Origin: JBFLXB01 sp964570625
GTDB lineage: Bacteria; Nitrospirota; Nitrospiria; 2-01-FULL-66-17
Assembly: GCA_964570625.1 (NCBI GenBank)
Contig: CAZMYW010000027.1
Location: 310,001-374,000, forward strand
Length of the DNA: 64,000 bases
Direction: 5' to 3'
The notes under the pieces are model-generated. The model was not told the DNA's origin and did not search any database. It saw only the letters and a list, made by a program, of their open reading frames with translations. Below, piece after piece: positions 23,651-32,531 of this stretch (within the stretch, counting starts at the first letter, position 1; each line of letters begins with the position of its first letter). The position numbers and the translations under genes are program-made.

Positions 23651-25593
23651 CAGCGCAGGCTGAAGAACCCCCGTTTCGGCACCAAGCTGATGCCCACGAA
23701 AACCCCGTGCTCAAGCGACCCCGCCATGATCAAGCCGCGATCCGTCATCGACACGGTTTCGAACGCCGCGGCCGGAAACGCCCCCTGCGTCGGTTTCCAT
23801 TCGCGGCCGCCGTCGCTCCACCACACACCGCCGCTGGTTGCGACGACCACCACGTCATCGCGGCCGCCCGCGTCGAGCGCCAGCGCCCGTATCGCGACTC
23901 CGCTGGGAAGACCGGACCCGACCGGCGCCCACCGCGTCGAAGCCCCCTGTTGCTGATACACGGTTCGGTCGGTCCACGCGTACACCGAGCGGCCGACCGC
24001 CACCCCGAGAAACGCCTCCGACGCCGCAGGGACGCCGAGGGAGACCCACCGATTGGCGTCGTCTCGCTTGAAGACCTCGCCGCGCTCGGTCAGCGCAATG
24101 ACCCGCCCTTCCGGGGTCAGCGCCACGTGTCGCACCTGGCCCGCTGACGGCTCCAGCGGGATCGCCGTCCACTCCACGGCTCCGGGACCCCGCGCAAACA
24201 GACCGGACGAGGTCAGCCCGTACAATCGATCGGCGCTCTCCGCAAATGAGATCGGAGAGCCCGACAACCCGTCGACGTCGGGAACCCAGCGGCTTTTCTC
24301 CCAGTCGGCTCGATAGATGACCTCGGGGGTCGCGGCGTATGGCACGCCGGTGGAATCGACGGCCAGGGCGCGGATGGTCCGCAAGTCGATGCCGTCGTTG
24401 AACGGTCCCCAACTTCGGCCCCCGTCTTTACTGCGATACAGACCGTTGGTACGAGTCCCGGCGAACAACCCTCGCCGGGGATCAGCGGCCAGTGCGCTCA
24501 CTCCGGGAAACAACAGCCCGTGTTCAATCGTCAGCCACGCCCCTTTGGAGTCTCGCAGATCGCGCACCGCCACGCCCCCCGACGTTCCGGCATACAAGAT
24601 CCCGTCTCGGGCCAACAACAGGCTCTGCACGTTCGTGTTCGGCATGCCCTGACTGATCGAGTCCCAGCGCCGGCCGCCGTTCACGCTCTGAAATACGCCC
24701 TCCCCGGTGCCCACATAGACTGCGTCAGACCCCACGACCAGACCCCGGATCGAGAGATTGGTCAGCCCTTCGTTGGCCGCGATCCAGTGACGGCCCTGGT
24801 CGGTGGTTCTGAACACGCCCCCTCCGAAGCTCCCGGCATACACCACCCCCGCTCGATCGACGGCGAGCACGCGGATGAAGTTCTCCCGCAGGCCGCGCTC
24901 ATCGGACATCCCTTCGTTGATCGCTCGCCATTTGGTGCCTTGATCGACGCTGGCGAACAGGCCATTGCCGCCGGTTCCGGTGTAGAGCGTCCCATCGAGC
25001 CCGAGGGCGAGCGATCGCGCGAGCATCGTCTCCAATCCACGGTTGATCGGCGTCCAGCGACGTCCGCGGTCTGTGCTCTTGAACACACCGGAACCCGTGC
25101 CGGCGTACAGCAGTCCGGCCCGGGGATCGTGGAGGATCGAGGTCACCTGTTCAAGCCCGATGCCTTCCCCGCTCGCCACCCAGCGGCGCCCCCCGTCTTC
25201 GCTCCGGAACATTCCGCCCTGAATGGTTCCGGCAAACACCGTCCCCTCCGGCGTCACCGTCAGGGTCATCAGAAACCGATCCGATGGGCCCTGCTCGGCC
25301 GGAATCCACCGCTCCGCGCCCGGGAGTTTGGTATACACGCCGTCCCCGAACGTCCCGGCGTAGATGGTCCCGTCAGCCCCTTCAGCCAACGCTTGAACGC
25401 TCCCCGCGGTGACGGGACCGTTCGTTTGGTACAAGGTCACGTCACCGGTCGCAGGCGGCTGGTAGCCCTCCTCACGGGTAAGATATTCGAACGGCTCCAG
25501 CATCTTGCCGTCGCCGGTCTGTTCACACCCCTGCGGCTGCCCGCCCATCGCCACTCCGACAGCCAGCACCGCCCCCCAGAATCGCGTACGCAC
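23650..25593 (-). CDS. large lipoprotein with BNR/YCF48-like propeller repeats
   Basis: 647 residues from a GTG at 25593 that follows GGGAGGGAG. The signal peptide ends in GGQPQGC, a lipobox-like Cys. More than ten repeats of the form L-Y-A-G-T-x(2)-G-(V/L)-F-x-S-x-D-x-G-x(2)-W run almost the full length, enough for two propeller domains. The final quarter (WTAIPLEPSAGQVRHVALTPEGR onward) is more diverged. It is a paralogue of the 21588 protein and faces it across a barrel gene and an SmbP-like gene. Surface adhesion or assembly roles are possible; none is shown. Confidence 0.78.
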   Translation of the reverse strand: MRTRFWGAVLAVGVAMGGQPQGCEQTGDGKMLEPFEYLTREEGYQPPATGDVTLYQTNGPVTAGSVQALAEGADGTIYAGTFGDGVYTKLPGAERWIPAEQGPSDRFLMTLTVTPEGTVFAGTIQGGMFRSEDGGRRWVASGEGIGLEQVTSILHDPRAGLLYAGTGSGVFKSTDRGRRWTPINRGLETMLARSLALGLDGTLYTGTGGNGLFASVDQGTKWRAINEGMSDERGLRENFIRVLAVDRAGVVYAGSFGGGVFRTTDQGRHWIAANEGLTNLSIRGLVVGSDAVYVGTGEGVFQSVNGGRRWDSISQGMPNTNVQSLLLARDGILYAGTSGGVAVRDLRDSKGAWLTIEHGLLFPGVSALAADPRRGLFAGTRTNGLYRSKDGGRSWGPFNDGIDLRTIRALAVDSTGVPYAATPEVIYRADWEKSRWVPDVDGLSGSPISFAESADRLYGLTSSGLFARGPGAVEWTAIPLEPSAGQVRHVALTPEGRVIALTERGEVFKRDDANRWVSLGVPAASEAFLGVAVGRSVYAWTDRTVYQQQGASTRWAPVGSGLPSGVAIRALALDAGGRDDVVVVATSGGVWWSDGGREWKPTQGAFPAAAFETVSMTDRGLIMAGSLEHGVFVGISLVPKRGFFSLR

Positions 25594-25820
25594 TGTGTGC
25601 TCCCTCCCGCTTACCGTTCCGTCCACCAGACGGAGGATCGAGTTCTCGGCCTCCGGTTACCCACTCTGGATAATTTCGGCCAATCGGACGGCGCCATCGC
25701 TTCCCCGGTGGTCACCGATCCCGTTGATTACAGGCCACGCGCGCGTCGCGGGCGCCACGGCCTTCTTCTTGCTTCCGGAGATGAGGTTCCTCTCAGCACA
25801 GTTGGCAGTCATCGTTCACC

Positions 25821-25838
25821 CCGTCTGTGCGCAGACGG
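25821..25838 (+). other. hairpin just upstream of a ribosome site
   Basis: CCGTCTG and CAGACGG flank a 4-base loop and end two bases before the AAGGGGAG ribosome site of the small gene at 25855. It could influence translation or be the end of the divergent leader. The remainder of 25627-25820 shows nothing recognisable. Confidence 0.4.
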
Positions 25839-25854
25839 AGAAGGGGAGTACGAC

Positions 25855-26025
25855 ATGAGGGATTGGGGTCTGGTGGCGTTGTCCTTCGCGGCGATCAGCG
25901 GAGGATTGTCCTGGGTCGTGTACTTTGGGTGGGATTTGTACACCAGCGTCCCACCCGGCGCACACACGCCGCCGGTGAGTACGCCCAAGAAGGACCAAGG
26001 CCGCGAACACCGGCACGCCGCGTAA
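25855..26025 (+). CDS. small single-pass membrane protein
   Basis: 56 residues beginning MRDWGLVALSFAAISGG. One hydrophobic helix (residues about 4-26) is followed by a short hydrophilic tail rich in P, K and H. The ATG has a good GGGGAG ribosome site, and a 42-base palindromic terminator follows, so it is a complete small transcription unit. No family is recognised; its size and shape resemble small cytochrome-oxidase-associated or assembly peptides, but this is not evidence of function. Confidence 0.55.
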   Translation: MRDWGLVALSFAAISGGLSWVVYFGWDLYTSVPPGAHTPPVSTPKKDQGREHRHAA

Positions 26026-26042
26026 CAACCGGCCGAGTGTTC

Positions 26043-26084
26043 CACGCGGGCTCCAGTCCGGACGTCCGGACTGGAGCCCGCGTG
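26043..26084 (+). terminator. 42-base perfect palindrome with downstream T-tract
   Basis: Two 21-base arms (CACGCGGGCTCCAGTCCGGAC and its complement) meet without a spacer. On the plus strand four T residues follow, fitting a terminator for the small gene at 25855; corA ends on the opposite strand 24 bases away, so it may serve both. Confidence 0.7.
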
Positions 26085-26107
26085 TTTTGAACCGGTGACG
26101 ATCGCGG

Positions 26108-27076
26108 TCACCACCATCCACGTCGCCGAAAATATGCCGCCAAACCCACCCCCATCACTCCCATCGCCAGCAACACCGCCGGATAGCCCCAACGCCAGTG
26201 CAGTTCCGGCATGTCATCGAAGTTCATGCCGTAGATTCCCGTCACCACCGTCAACGGCAGCACCACGCTGGCGAACGCGGTGAGCACTTTCATGGTCTCA
26301 TTCAGCCGATTGGATACCACCGAGAGGTACGCATCCCGAACACCCGTCACCGTGTCCCGGTAAAACTCGGCCATCGACGAGACCTGAAAGAGATGATCGT
26401 ACACGTCGCGAAAATACCACCGGGTGGTCTCTCCAATCTGCGGGAATGGCTCACGACTGAGCCGGTGGACGACTTCCCGCTGCAAGTGGGACAGCCGGAC
26501 CAGATGGAGCAGCTGCCGCTTGACCGTAAACACCCGCCCTAAGAGACTGTGGTCGGGCTGACCCATGACCCGCTCCTCGAGATCATCGGTCACCGCGTCC
26601 AAGGTATCCAACAGCATCACGTACTGATCCGCGACCAGGTCGAGGGCGGCGTGGAGGAGGAAGTCCGTCCCTCGCTTGAATACCGCGGTATCTCGCTGGG
26701 CCTGCAACCGCAGGTCGGCGATGACGGAACATTCGCGGTCATGGACCGTGACCAGGAACTTGGTACTCAGGAAACAGTGCAATTCGGTGGTCTGCAACAT
26801 CTCCGCGACGGCGTCCTGATGGGGGCTATGGACGATCAAAAACAACACATCGCCGTAGTCATCCAGTTTTGGCAGTTCGTTCTGAATCCGGCAGTCTTCG
26901 ATCGCCAGCGGATGAAAGTGGAAGACCGTGGCCAACAGGCCGAACTCCGCGTCGGTGGGCGACTCGATATCGACCCACACCCGGGCCGCCGGGTCGGCAA
27001 GCACCGCAGCGAGGCCCTCGGCATCGGCCGGCCCCGGGCCCACCGCCCCGTCCCGTATGACGACGGTGGTCAACAT
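26108..27076 (-). CDS. corA: CorA family magnesium/cobalt transporter
   Basis: 322 residues from the ATG at 27076, four bases after the glnD stop. The N-terminal cytoplasmic funnel is followed by two C-terminal membrane helices with the selectivity motif YGMNF between them (VVLPLTVVTGIYGMNF) and a positively charged C terminus. The periplasmic loop reads DDMPELHWRWG rather than the usual MPE-L pattern, still containing MPEL. It forms a pentameric divalent cation channel in the inner membrane. Confidence 0.94.
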   Translation of the reverse strand: MLTTVVIRDGAVGPGPADAEGLAAVLADPAARVWVDIESPTDAEFGLLATVFHFHPLAIEDCRIQNELPKLDDYGDVLFLIVHSPHQDAVAEMLQTTELHCFLSTKFLVTVHDRECSVIADLRLQAQRDTAVFKRGTDFLLHAALDLVADQYVMLLDTLDAVTDDLEERVMGQPDHSLLGRVFTVKRQLLHLVRLSHLQREVVHRLSREPFPQIGETTRWYFRDVYDHLFQVSSMAEFYRDTVTGVRDAYLSVVSNRLNETMKVLTAFASVVLPLTVVTGIYGMNFDDMPELHWRWGYPAVLLAMGVMGVGLAAYFRRRGWW

Positions 27077-27080
27077 CCGA

Positions 27081-29774
27081 TCACGTCGCGGCCTGTTCCG
27101 CGGTCGCGCCGCGGGGACCCACGACGGCGGCCGCCACATACGCATCGACCGCGTCGGTCAGGGTTCGTTTGATGCGGGCCAGTCGTTCACCGTCAAGGAC
27201 TTTGCCGCCGCCGGTGTCCTGAACATAAAACACGTCCACGATCTGATCGACGCGGGTCGCGATCTTCGACGAGTGGATCGACAGTCCCAGGTCGAACAGC
27301 GTGCGGGTGATGACGTAGAGCAACCCTTGAACGTCGGTGGCAAACACGTCGATGATCGTAAACCCGTCAGAGGTCTCGTTGTCGACCTCCACCTGCGTCG
27401 GTTCGGTGCCGTGCGGAAGCGGCCGGACGCGCGGCAAACGCGTCCCGCGCTTGAATAGATCCTCCACCCGCTGCCACCCCATCACCACGGCGCTGAGCGT
27501 GCGCTTCAGCTCGCCGATGCGGCTGGCAGGCGGTTCACTCGTGTAATCCGGGTCCTGAAACCGAAATGTGTCCACCACCACACCGTCGAGTCGCGTGAAC
27601 ACGTGGGCGCCGAGAATCTGGAAGCCGAGCGCAGCCAGACTCCCCGCCAGTTTGGAGAACAGTCCGGGGATGATCGAATCGAAGGTGGCCACGGTCAAGT
27701 CGGTGGCCTGCTGGTCCGCTTCCCAGCGGGTGTCCACGAGGACGCCGTCCGGCGGCAGCCGATACACCAGTTCCAGGTGCCCGACGATTTGCTCGGACGG
27801 CGTGACCAAGAAATAACGATCCGGCATGGCCTCGAACTGCCCCTCGAGCCACAACGAAGGCAACCGGTCTCCGAGCAGGTCACGCACCCCCGCCTCGACG
27901 CGTCGTCGAGCCGAGGCGTCGCCCGCGACCCGCCCGCCCGCCAACGCGTCCATCGCCCGGGTGTACAGGTCGTGGAGCAAATCCTGTTTCCACGCGGTCC
28001 AGGTGCCGGGACCCACCGCGGTGATGTCGGCGTAGGTAAACGCGAGAAACATCTGTAACAATTCCGGCTGGCCGGCCTGACGGGCGAATCGAACCAGGAC
28101 CTTCTCGTCGCTCAGGTCGCGCCGAAACGCGATCTGCGACATCAGCAAATGATGCCGCACTAAAAACGTCAGCACCCCCCGCTCGTGCGCGTCGAACTCC
28201 AGTCGGTCAGCCACCCGCGAGGCGATTTCTTCGCCGATCAGACTGTGATCCCCGCCCTTACCTTTCCCGATGTCGTGCAGCAAAAGCGCCAGATGCAAGA
28301 GATCTTTGCGGTGGACCTCTCGGTAGACCGCGGCGATCGGCCCATCGGCGTCGGCCAGCGCGCAGGCGGCTTGGACCGCGCGGAGGCTGTGCACGTCGAC
28401 CGTGAACTTATGATACTGGTTGAACTGCATGAGTCCCCGCGCGGACGCGAACTCCGGCAACACCCGCTCCAGGATTCCCACCCGGTGCATGGCCTCCAGG
28501 GTGCGCCCCGCGCCGGACCCGGCGAACAAGGCGAACACCCGTCGCTGGATCGCGAAATTCGCATAAGCGTTCTCAGGCTGATTCGGCACGGCGCGATGGA
28601 TGGCGTCGAGGGTGGACTCGGCGATCGGCCGCCCCTGTTCTTGCGCCACGGCGAACAACCCGATCACCGTGTCCGGATCCGCGGCCAGGGCCTCTCGGCG
28701 GCGTTCCGGCAACAACACGGCGTTGCGCGTGACCACGTACCGTCCCTGGATCTCGCGCGCGGTCACCGCGGTGACGAACCGACGCCAGCGGGTCGGGCGC
28801 TGCAAGTGACGGAGAAACCGGTTGCCGGTCTGGTGCAGCGCGGTGGAAACGCGGTAATACTGCTGCATGAACCGCTCCACGCCGAGCATCTGTGGGCCGT
28901 CTTCGAACCCGAAGAACCCGGCCAGCCGGACCTGTTCGTCGAACGTCAACACGTCGCCCGCTTTGCCCGCGTGAAAATGCATCTCGTTGCGGACCGCCCA
29001 GAAAAAGTCCCGGGCCTCGATCAAGTCGCGATGCTCGATATCGGTCAGCAACCCGCGTCCCACCAGCTCGGCCCACGACGTCGTGCCATAGCCGGCTCGC
29101 GCCAGCCATCCAATATAGTGTAGGTCGCGCAGGCCGCCCTTACTCTTTTTGAGATCCGGCTCCAACAAGTACACGGTGGACCCGTAGCGCTGGTACCCCG
29201 CGTCTCGCTCGGCGAGTTTCTGCGCGATATACGTGCGGCCGTCCTTCCGCAGTTGAGCGGCGACCGAGTGTTCGAACTCCTCGAAGAGTCCTCGGTCCCC
29301 CGCCAGCCATCGGGCTTCGAGCAGCGCGGTCCGGATCGAGACATCGCGCCGGCCCAACTCCAGGCAATCACGGATCCGACGAACGCTGTGCCCCACGGTG
29401 TACCCGAGATCCCACAGCGCGTGGAGCACGCCTTTGCTGACCGCCAACCCCTCGCCGCGAGCCGGGGGGTCGAAGAGGAACATGACGTCCACGTCCGACG
29501 CGGGAAACAGCTCGCCACGCCCGTATCCCCCGACCGCCACCACGGCGCACCCCGACCCGTGGCGATCCACGTCCTCGGGCGCAACCGTCCCACGGTACAG
29601 CGCGGCCACTACCGCGTCCATGAGCGCGGAAAGGCCGGCGACCGTGTCCGCCCCGCACCGGCGCTCATGGTGGTCGCGACGAAGCCGTTCACGCTGCTCC
29701 GCGACGACCTCGCGCAAACGTCCCGCGTCATGACTCGCGGCAATCACCGCGTCTCGATCCACTCGATTGATCAT
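27081..29774 (-). CDS. glnD: [protein-PII] uridylyltransferase / uridylyl-removing enzyme
   Basis: 897 residues. The nucleotidyltransferase motif GGYGRGELFPASDVDVMFL with the paired aspartates is at about residue 75-95, the HD hydrolase site (LLHDIGKGKGGDHS) is central, and two ACT domains (TFDSIIPGLFSKLAGSLAALG; TIIDVFATDVQGLLYVITRTL) close the protein. It senses glutamine and modifies PII proteins, setting nitrogen metabolism. No glnB or amtB is adjacent; corA follows in the same direction. Confidence 0.97.
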   Translation of the reverse strand: MINRVDRDAVIAASHDAGRLREVVAEQRERLRRDHHERRCGADTVAGLSALMDAVVAALYRGTVAPEDVDRHGSGCAVVAVGGYGRGELFPASDVDVMFLFDPPARGEGLAVSKGVLHALWDLGYTVGHSVRRIRDCLELGRRDVSIRTALLEARWLAGDRGLFEEFEHSVAAQLRKDGRTYIAQKLAERDAGYQRYGSTVYLLEPDLKKSKGGLRDLHYIGWLARAGYGTTSWAELVGRGLLTDIEHRDLIEARDFFWAVRNEMHFHAGKAGDVLTFDEQVRLAGFFGFEDGPQMLGVERFMQQYYRVSTALHQTGNRFLRHLQRPTRWRRFVTAVTAREIQGRYVVTRNAVLLPERRREALAADPDTVIGLFAVAQEQGRPIAESTLDAIHRAVPNQPENAYANFAIQRRVFALFAGSGAGRTLEAMHRVGILERVLPEFASARGLMQFNQYHKFTVDVHSLRAVQAACALADADGPIAAVYREVHRKDLLHLALLLHDIGKGKGGDHSLIGEEIASRVADRLEFDAHERGVLTFLVRHHLLMSQIAFRRDLSDEKVLVRFARQAGQPELLQMFLAFTYADITAVGPGTWTAWKQDLLHDLYTRAMDALAGGRVAGDASARRRVEAGVRDLLGDRLPSLWLEGQFEAMPDRYFLVTPSEQIVGHLELVYRLPPDGVLVDTRWEADQQATDLTVATFDSIIPGLFSKLAGSLAALGFQILGAHVFTRLDGVVVDTFRFQDPDYTSEPPASRIGELKRTLSAVVMGWQRVEDLFKRGTRLPRVRPLPHGTEPTQVEVDNETSDGFTIIDVFATDVQGLLYVITRTLFDLGLSIHSSKIATRVDQIVDVFYVQDTGGGKVLDGERLARIKRTLTDAVDAYVAAAVVGPRGATAEQAAT

Positions 29775-29845
29775 TGACTTTTGACCGAGTAATACGGCAG
29801 TCTACAGCATTATAGTTTCATCAACCCCTGCAGGAAAGGACGACT

Positions 29846-30268
29846 ATGACGGCTTCGCGGATCACCCCCCCGATAACCGCTGCGCCGGCCACCGGGGCCT
29901 GTTCCACGTGTGACCAGATCGTCGCGCGTTTTGCCGGAGCCGGCATCCGGCCGTTGCGCGTGGCGATCAAATGCCGCCGTTGCGGATCCGTCCACCGTCA
30001 TCCCTCCCCGCCGCCCGCGCCTCCGATCAAAACCCGCCGAAGTTCGAAAGCCGCGGCGGCGATTGCCCACGAAGTCGCGTATGAGCGCCTGCTCGCGGTG
30101 ACCTCGGGTCGCAAGAGCCGCCCCTACTCGGTGTCCGGTGCCTTTCGCGCTCACGATGTGATTGAACATTCGACGTTTGGGCTGGGAGTGGTTACGCATC
30201 TGCTCGCCGGAGACAAGATTCAAGTCGTGTTCAAGAACGGGGACAAACTGCTCGTCTGCCGCCGCTAG
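29846..30268 (+). CDS. zinc-ribbon protein with C-terminal small beta-barrel
   Basis: 140 residues. An N-terminal cysteine set (CSTC and CRRC, residues 19-47) could bind zinc. The C terminus (HDVIEHSTFGLGVVTHLLAG then DKIQVVFKNGDKLLV) resembles the SH3-like H-P-x-F-G-x-G-x-V module found at the end of UvrD/PcrA helicases and in CarD-type proteins, which contact RNA polymerase. A polymerase-binding role is thus conceivable but unproven. Its ribosome site is AGGAAAGGA. It is divergent from glnD. Confidence 0.6.
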   Translation: MTASRITPPITAAPATGACSTCDQIVARFAGAGIRPLRVAIKCRRCGSVHRHPSPPPAPPIKTRRSSKAAAAIAHEVAYERLLAVTSGRKSRPYSVSGAFRAHDVIEHSTFGLGVVTHLLAGDKIQVVFKNGDKLLVCRR

Positions 30269-30427
30269 ACACGCATCCGGATCGTCGCCTGTCCAGGCCC
30301 GGGCCGGATGCGAGCCGGATCGCACACGGAAACGCGTTCCGCGCCGCTTGATAACCCGATCAAATGATCGTTCCTCTCGCTTGACGACGCAGGCGCTGCA
30401 ACAACGCCGCGGGACGGATCGAGACGG

Positions 30428-30838
30428 TCAGCGCCGCGCCCGTGTTGTCCGGGCCGGTCGTCGCTTGGCAGGCCGAGCGGCCGGACGTGCCGGCTTGGTC
30501 GGAGGCGGAGGCGCCACATACGCCGCCAACGCAGGGTGTGTCTCGGGATCAATGGAGTGTGTCCACGTCAACCCCACCAGGAACCCTCGCGGCGAGGGTG
30601 CGAGCCACGCGACCACCCCCGACAGTTTTTCTTGGGTGGGAGCTCCGGCCTGATCGAGAAAGGCCATGGTCACGGTGACCGCTTCGTTCGGCGGGATGGC
30701 CTCTGGAACCCGCAGACCGGCTCCGGTCGCACTCACGTTGGTCACCACCGCCGTTAAGGCCCGTCCACCGGACCCCGGAATGACCAGCGTCGTGCCCGTA
30801 AGCGTGACGCGACGTGCCGTTCGTTTTTCCGTAATCAT
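30428..30838 (-). CDS. PilZ domain protein
   Basis: 136 residues from the ATG at 30838 after GAGGGGGTTGG. EKRTARRVTLTG has the RxxxR arm, and VTNVSATGAGLRVPEAIPP matches the (D/N)xSxxG motif of PilZ c-di-GMP receptors, so the binding residues are present. The C terminus is a P/A/R-rich tail (TKPARPAARPAKRRPARTT). It probably acts as a cytoplasmic c-di-GMP effector; partners are unknown. The spaces on either side (30269-30427, 30839-31105) show nothing recognisable. Confidence 0.82.
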   Translation of the reverse strand: MITEKRTARRVTLTGTTLVIPGSGGRALTAVVTNVSATGAGLRVPEAIPPNEAVTVTMAFLDQAGAPTQEKLSGVVAWLAPSPRGFLVGLTWTHSIDPETHPALAAYVAPPPPTKPARPAARPAKRRPARTTRARR

Positions 30839-31105
30839 ACCAACCCCCTCATTGAGAGAATCGCCGGTCCCGGCGCTCGGCTGAGCGCGAGGGGACCCGT
30901 CCGTTCCGCCAACGGACACTGCCCGGCCCACCACTGAAACCCTTCAATCGATCGTCTACCCTGACGCGGTGTGTCCCCGATCCGACCAAGCGCCGCGAGC
31001 ATACCACAACCTCGCGGCGACGAGAAGGCTTGTTCCGACTCGGGAAACCGTGTATGATCGCTCGGTTCCATCAACGACAACCCCGACTGATACCGACGGA
31101 GCACC

Positions 31106-31438
31106 ATGTCAACGACCAATCATCTGACCCCGACGCAACACCCCTCGTCCCGTGAGGATCACCGGACGTCGGAGGACCTCAGCGTGGAACAAGAATCCCT
31201 GCTCCAACACCTGCGGACCGAGTTGCAACAAACCCGCCAAGAACTGGAAGCGCTTCGCGCGACCGTCGAGCATCTGGTGGCGCAAAGCGTCGCGACCTGC
31301 AAGAAGTGCGGCGCGACCTACGACATATTTCGCCATCATTATAGCATCGGATTGTTCGACAATATCGTCTATGTGAAGTGCCCGCAGTGTCAGACCCCCA
31401 TGCCGGTCGATCCCCGCCTCGGTGTCCAGCCGGAGTGA
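31106..31438 (+). CDS. small coiled-coil and zinc-ribbon protein
   Basis: 110 residues. A coiled-coil segment (LQHLRTELQQTRQELEALRA) precedes two cysteine pairs, CKKCGATYD and CPQCQTPM, which likely bind one zinc. No family is recognised. Its stop overlaps the GTG of the next gene (GTGA), placing it at the head of a three-gene unit that ends with a cytochrome c. Confidence 0.6.
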   Translation: MSTTNHLTPTQHPSSREDHRTSEDLSVEQESLLQHLRTELQQTRQELEALRATVEHLVAQSVATCKKCGATYDIFRHHYSIGLFDNIVYVKCPQCQTPMPVDPRLGVQPE

Positions 31439-31830
31439 CCGCCTCCGTGATCCGCGCCGACAAGCTGTACGCCGGTCTTACCTGGGACCTCTACAAGGAG
31501 CACATCAAAAAGTTTTCGCATGCCGCGGTCAAGGGGCTGCCCACAGAAAACGAAATGAAGGAGACCTTGGCGTCGCTCGTGGACACGTCCACCGTCAAGG
31601 TGCTGACCCAGGAGAAGGTCGGGATGGTGGTCACGTTCCACTGGCTCGACACGTTTCCGGCGTTCGACGTCTGTGAGGTCACCGACGTCAAAGGCTTCCT
31701 GAGCCAGCGGTACGGCGGGGGAAAATTCAAGTTGAACCTGTACCACGGCATCAACTTTCTTTCGACCAAGAACTGGGAGACCGAAGGCCCTCCGCTGTGG
31801 AAGACGATGATCCGGACTCCGGAGGAGTAA
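31435..31830 (+). CDS. conserved-looking hypothetical protein upstream of cytochrome c
   Basis: 131 residues from a GTG overlapping the previous stop. It is hydrophilic with no signal peptide or cysteine motif (one Cys), beginning IRADKLYAGLTWDLYKEHIKK. I do not recognise the family. The gene sits 3 bases before the cytochrome start, whose ribosome site (GGAGGAG) lies in its last codons, so the unit is translated in concert. Confidence 0.55.
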   Translation: MTASVIRADKLYAGLTWDLYKEHIKKFSHAAVKGLPTENEMKETLASLVDTSTVKVLTQEKVGMVVTFHWLDTFPAFDVCEVTDVKGFLSQRYGGGKFKLNLYHGINFLSTKNWETEGPPLWKTMIRTPEE

Positions 31831-31833
31831 CCC

Positions 31834-32316
31834 GTGTCCAAGGCCGTGTATCAATTGTTCGTGGTTTTCGTGCTCTTTTCCGGGGTCATCTACCTGTTGT
31901 TGATGATCAGCCCGGATCAGCCGGCGTCACGAGCCGGCGAACGCGACATCACCATCCCACGTGCGCCGGGTGAGGCCAAACAGATCGCGAACCCGTTCCC
32001 CTTGAGCAACGAGGTGCTGCTCGAAGGCGAACAAATTTACCAGACCAAAGGCACGTGTTTTACCTGCCACGGAACCTCCGGAAGGGGCGACGGCCCGGCC
32101 GGCCTGGAACTCAACCCAAGACCCCGCAACTTCATCAATCCCCAGTTCCACGAACTCCGGACCGACGGCGAAATGTTCTGGGTGATCCGCAACGGGAGCC
32201 CCGGTTCACGGATGTTTTCCTACTCCCCGTCGGTGATCACCGAAGACGAAGCCTGGAAGGTCATCCACTACATCCGAACCCTTCCCACCAGGAACGCGGG
32301 ATCCGCCCCCGGTTAG
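31834..32316 (+). CDS. membrane-anchored class I cytochrome c
   Basis: 160 residues from a GTG at 31834. An N-terminal helix (VYQLFVVFVLFSGVIYLLLMI) should anchor it to the inner membrane; the haem-binding CFTCH is at about residue 74 and GSPGSRMFSYSP provides the methionine axial ligand. Such mono-haem proteins carry electrons in the periplasm. The partner oxidase or reductase is not in the window. It is directly followed by a repeat element. Confidence 0.9.
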   Translation: MSKAVYQLFVVFVLFSGVIYLLLMISPDQPASRAGERDITIPRAPGEAKQIANPFPLSNEVLLEGEQIYQTKGTCFTCHGTSGRGDGPAGLELNPRPRNFINPQFHELRTDGEMFWVIRNGSPGSRMFSYSPSVITEDEAWKVIHYIRTLPTRNAGSAPG

Positions 32317-32347
32317 AACACCGCTAGCAGTACCCTCGGGCGACACG

Positions 32348-32531
32348 CAGGCTGCTCAAAAAGCTCCAGCTGCCAGGCCGCAGGGAGGAGGAAACCGGAG
32401 CGTACTGGGTCGTACGCGAGGGCGAGTGGCGCCACGAAGAAGTGGCGCCAAGCCACGAGCGCCGAGACGGTAAGGCGGCCGGCACATCGCAGTACTGCAC
32501 GCAGCAGATGGACTTTTTCAGCAGCCTGTTA
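32348..32531. repeat. palindromic repeat, type A, long copy
   Basis: Begins AGGCTGCTCAAAAAGCTCC and ends GACTTTTTCAGCAGCCT, so the ends are inverted repeats. It contains the family core CGTACTGGGTCGTACG and, unlike other A copies, a 60-base extra segment with TGGCGCCA twice. It reaches the stop codon of the minus-strand fusion protease gene. Confidence 0.85.

Noticed and set aside
24520..25854. Extended plus-strand frame reaching the small membrane protein at 25855
   Set aside because: The part before 25855 is antisense to the propeller lipoprotein; only the final 56 codons have a ribosome site and sensible composition.
26043..26084. Recombination or attachment site at the 42-base palindrome
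   Set aside because: It sits between two convergent gene ends and is followed by a T-tract, which fits a terminator; no integrase is nearby.
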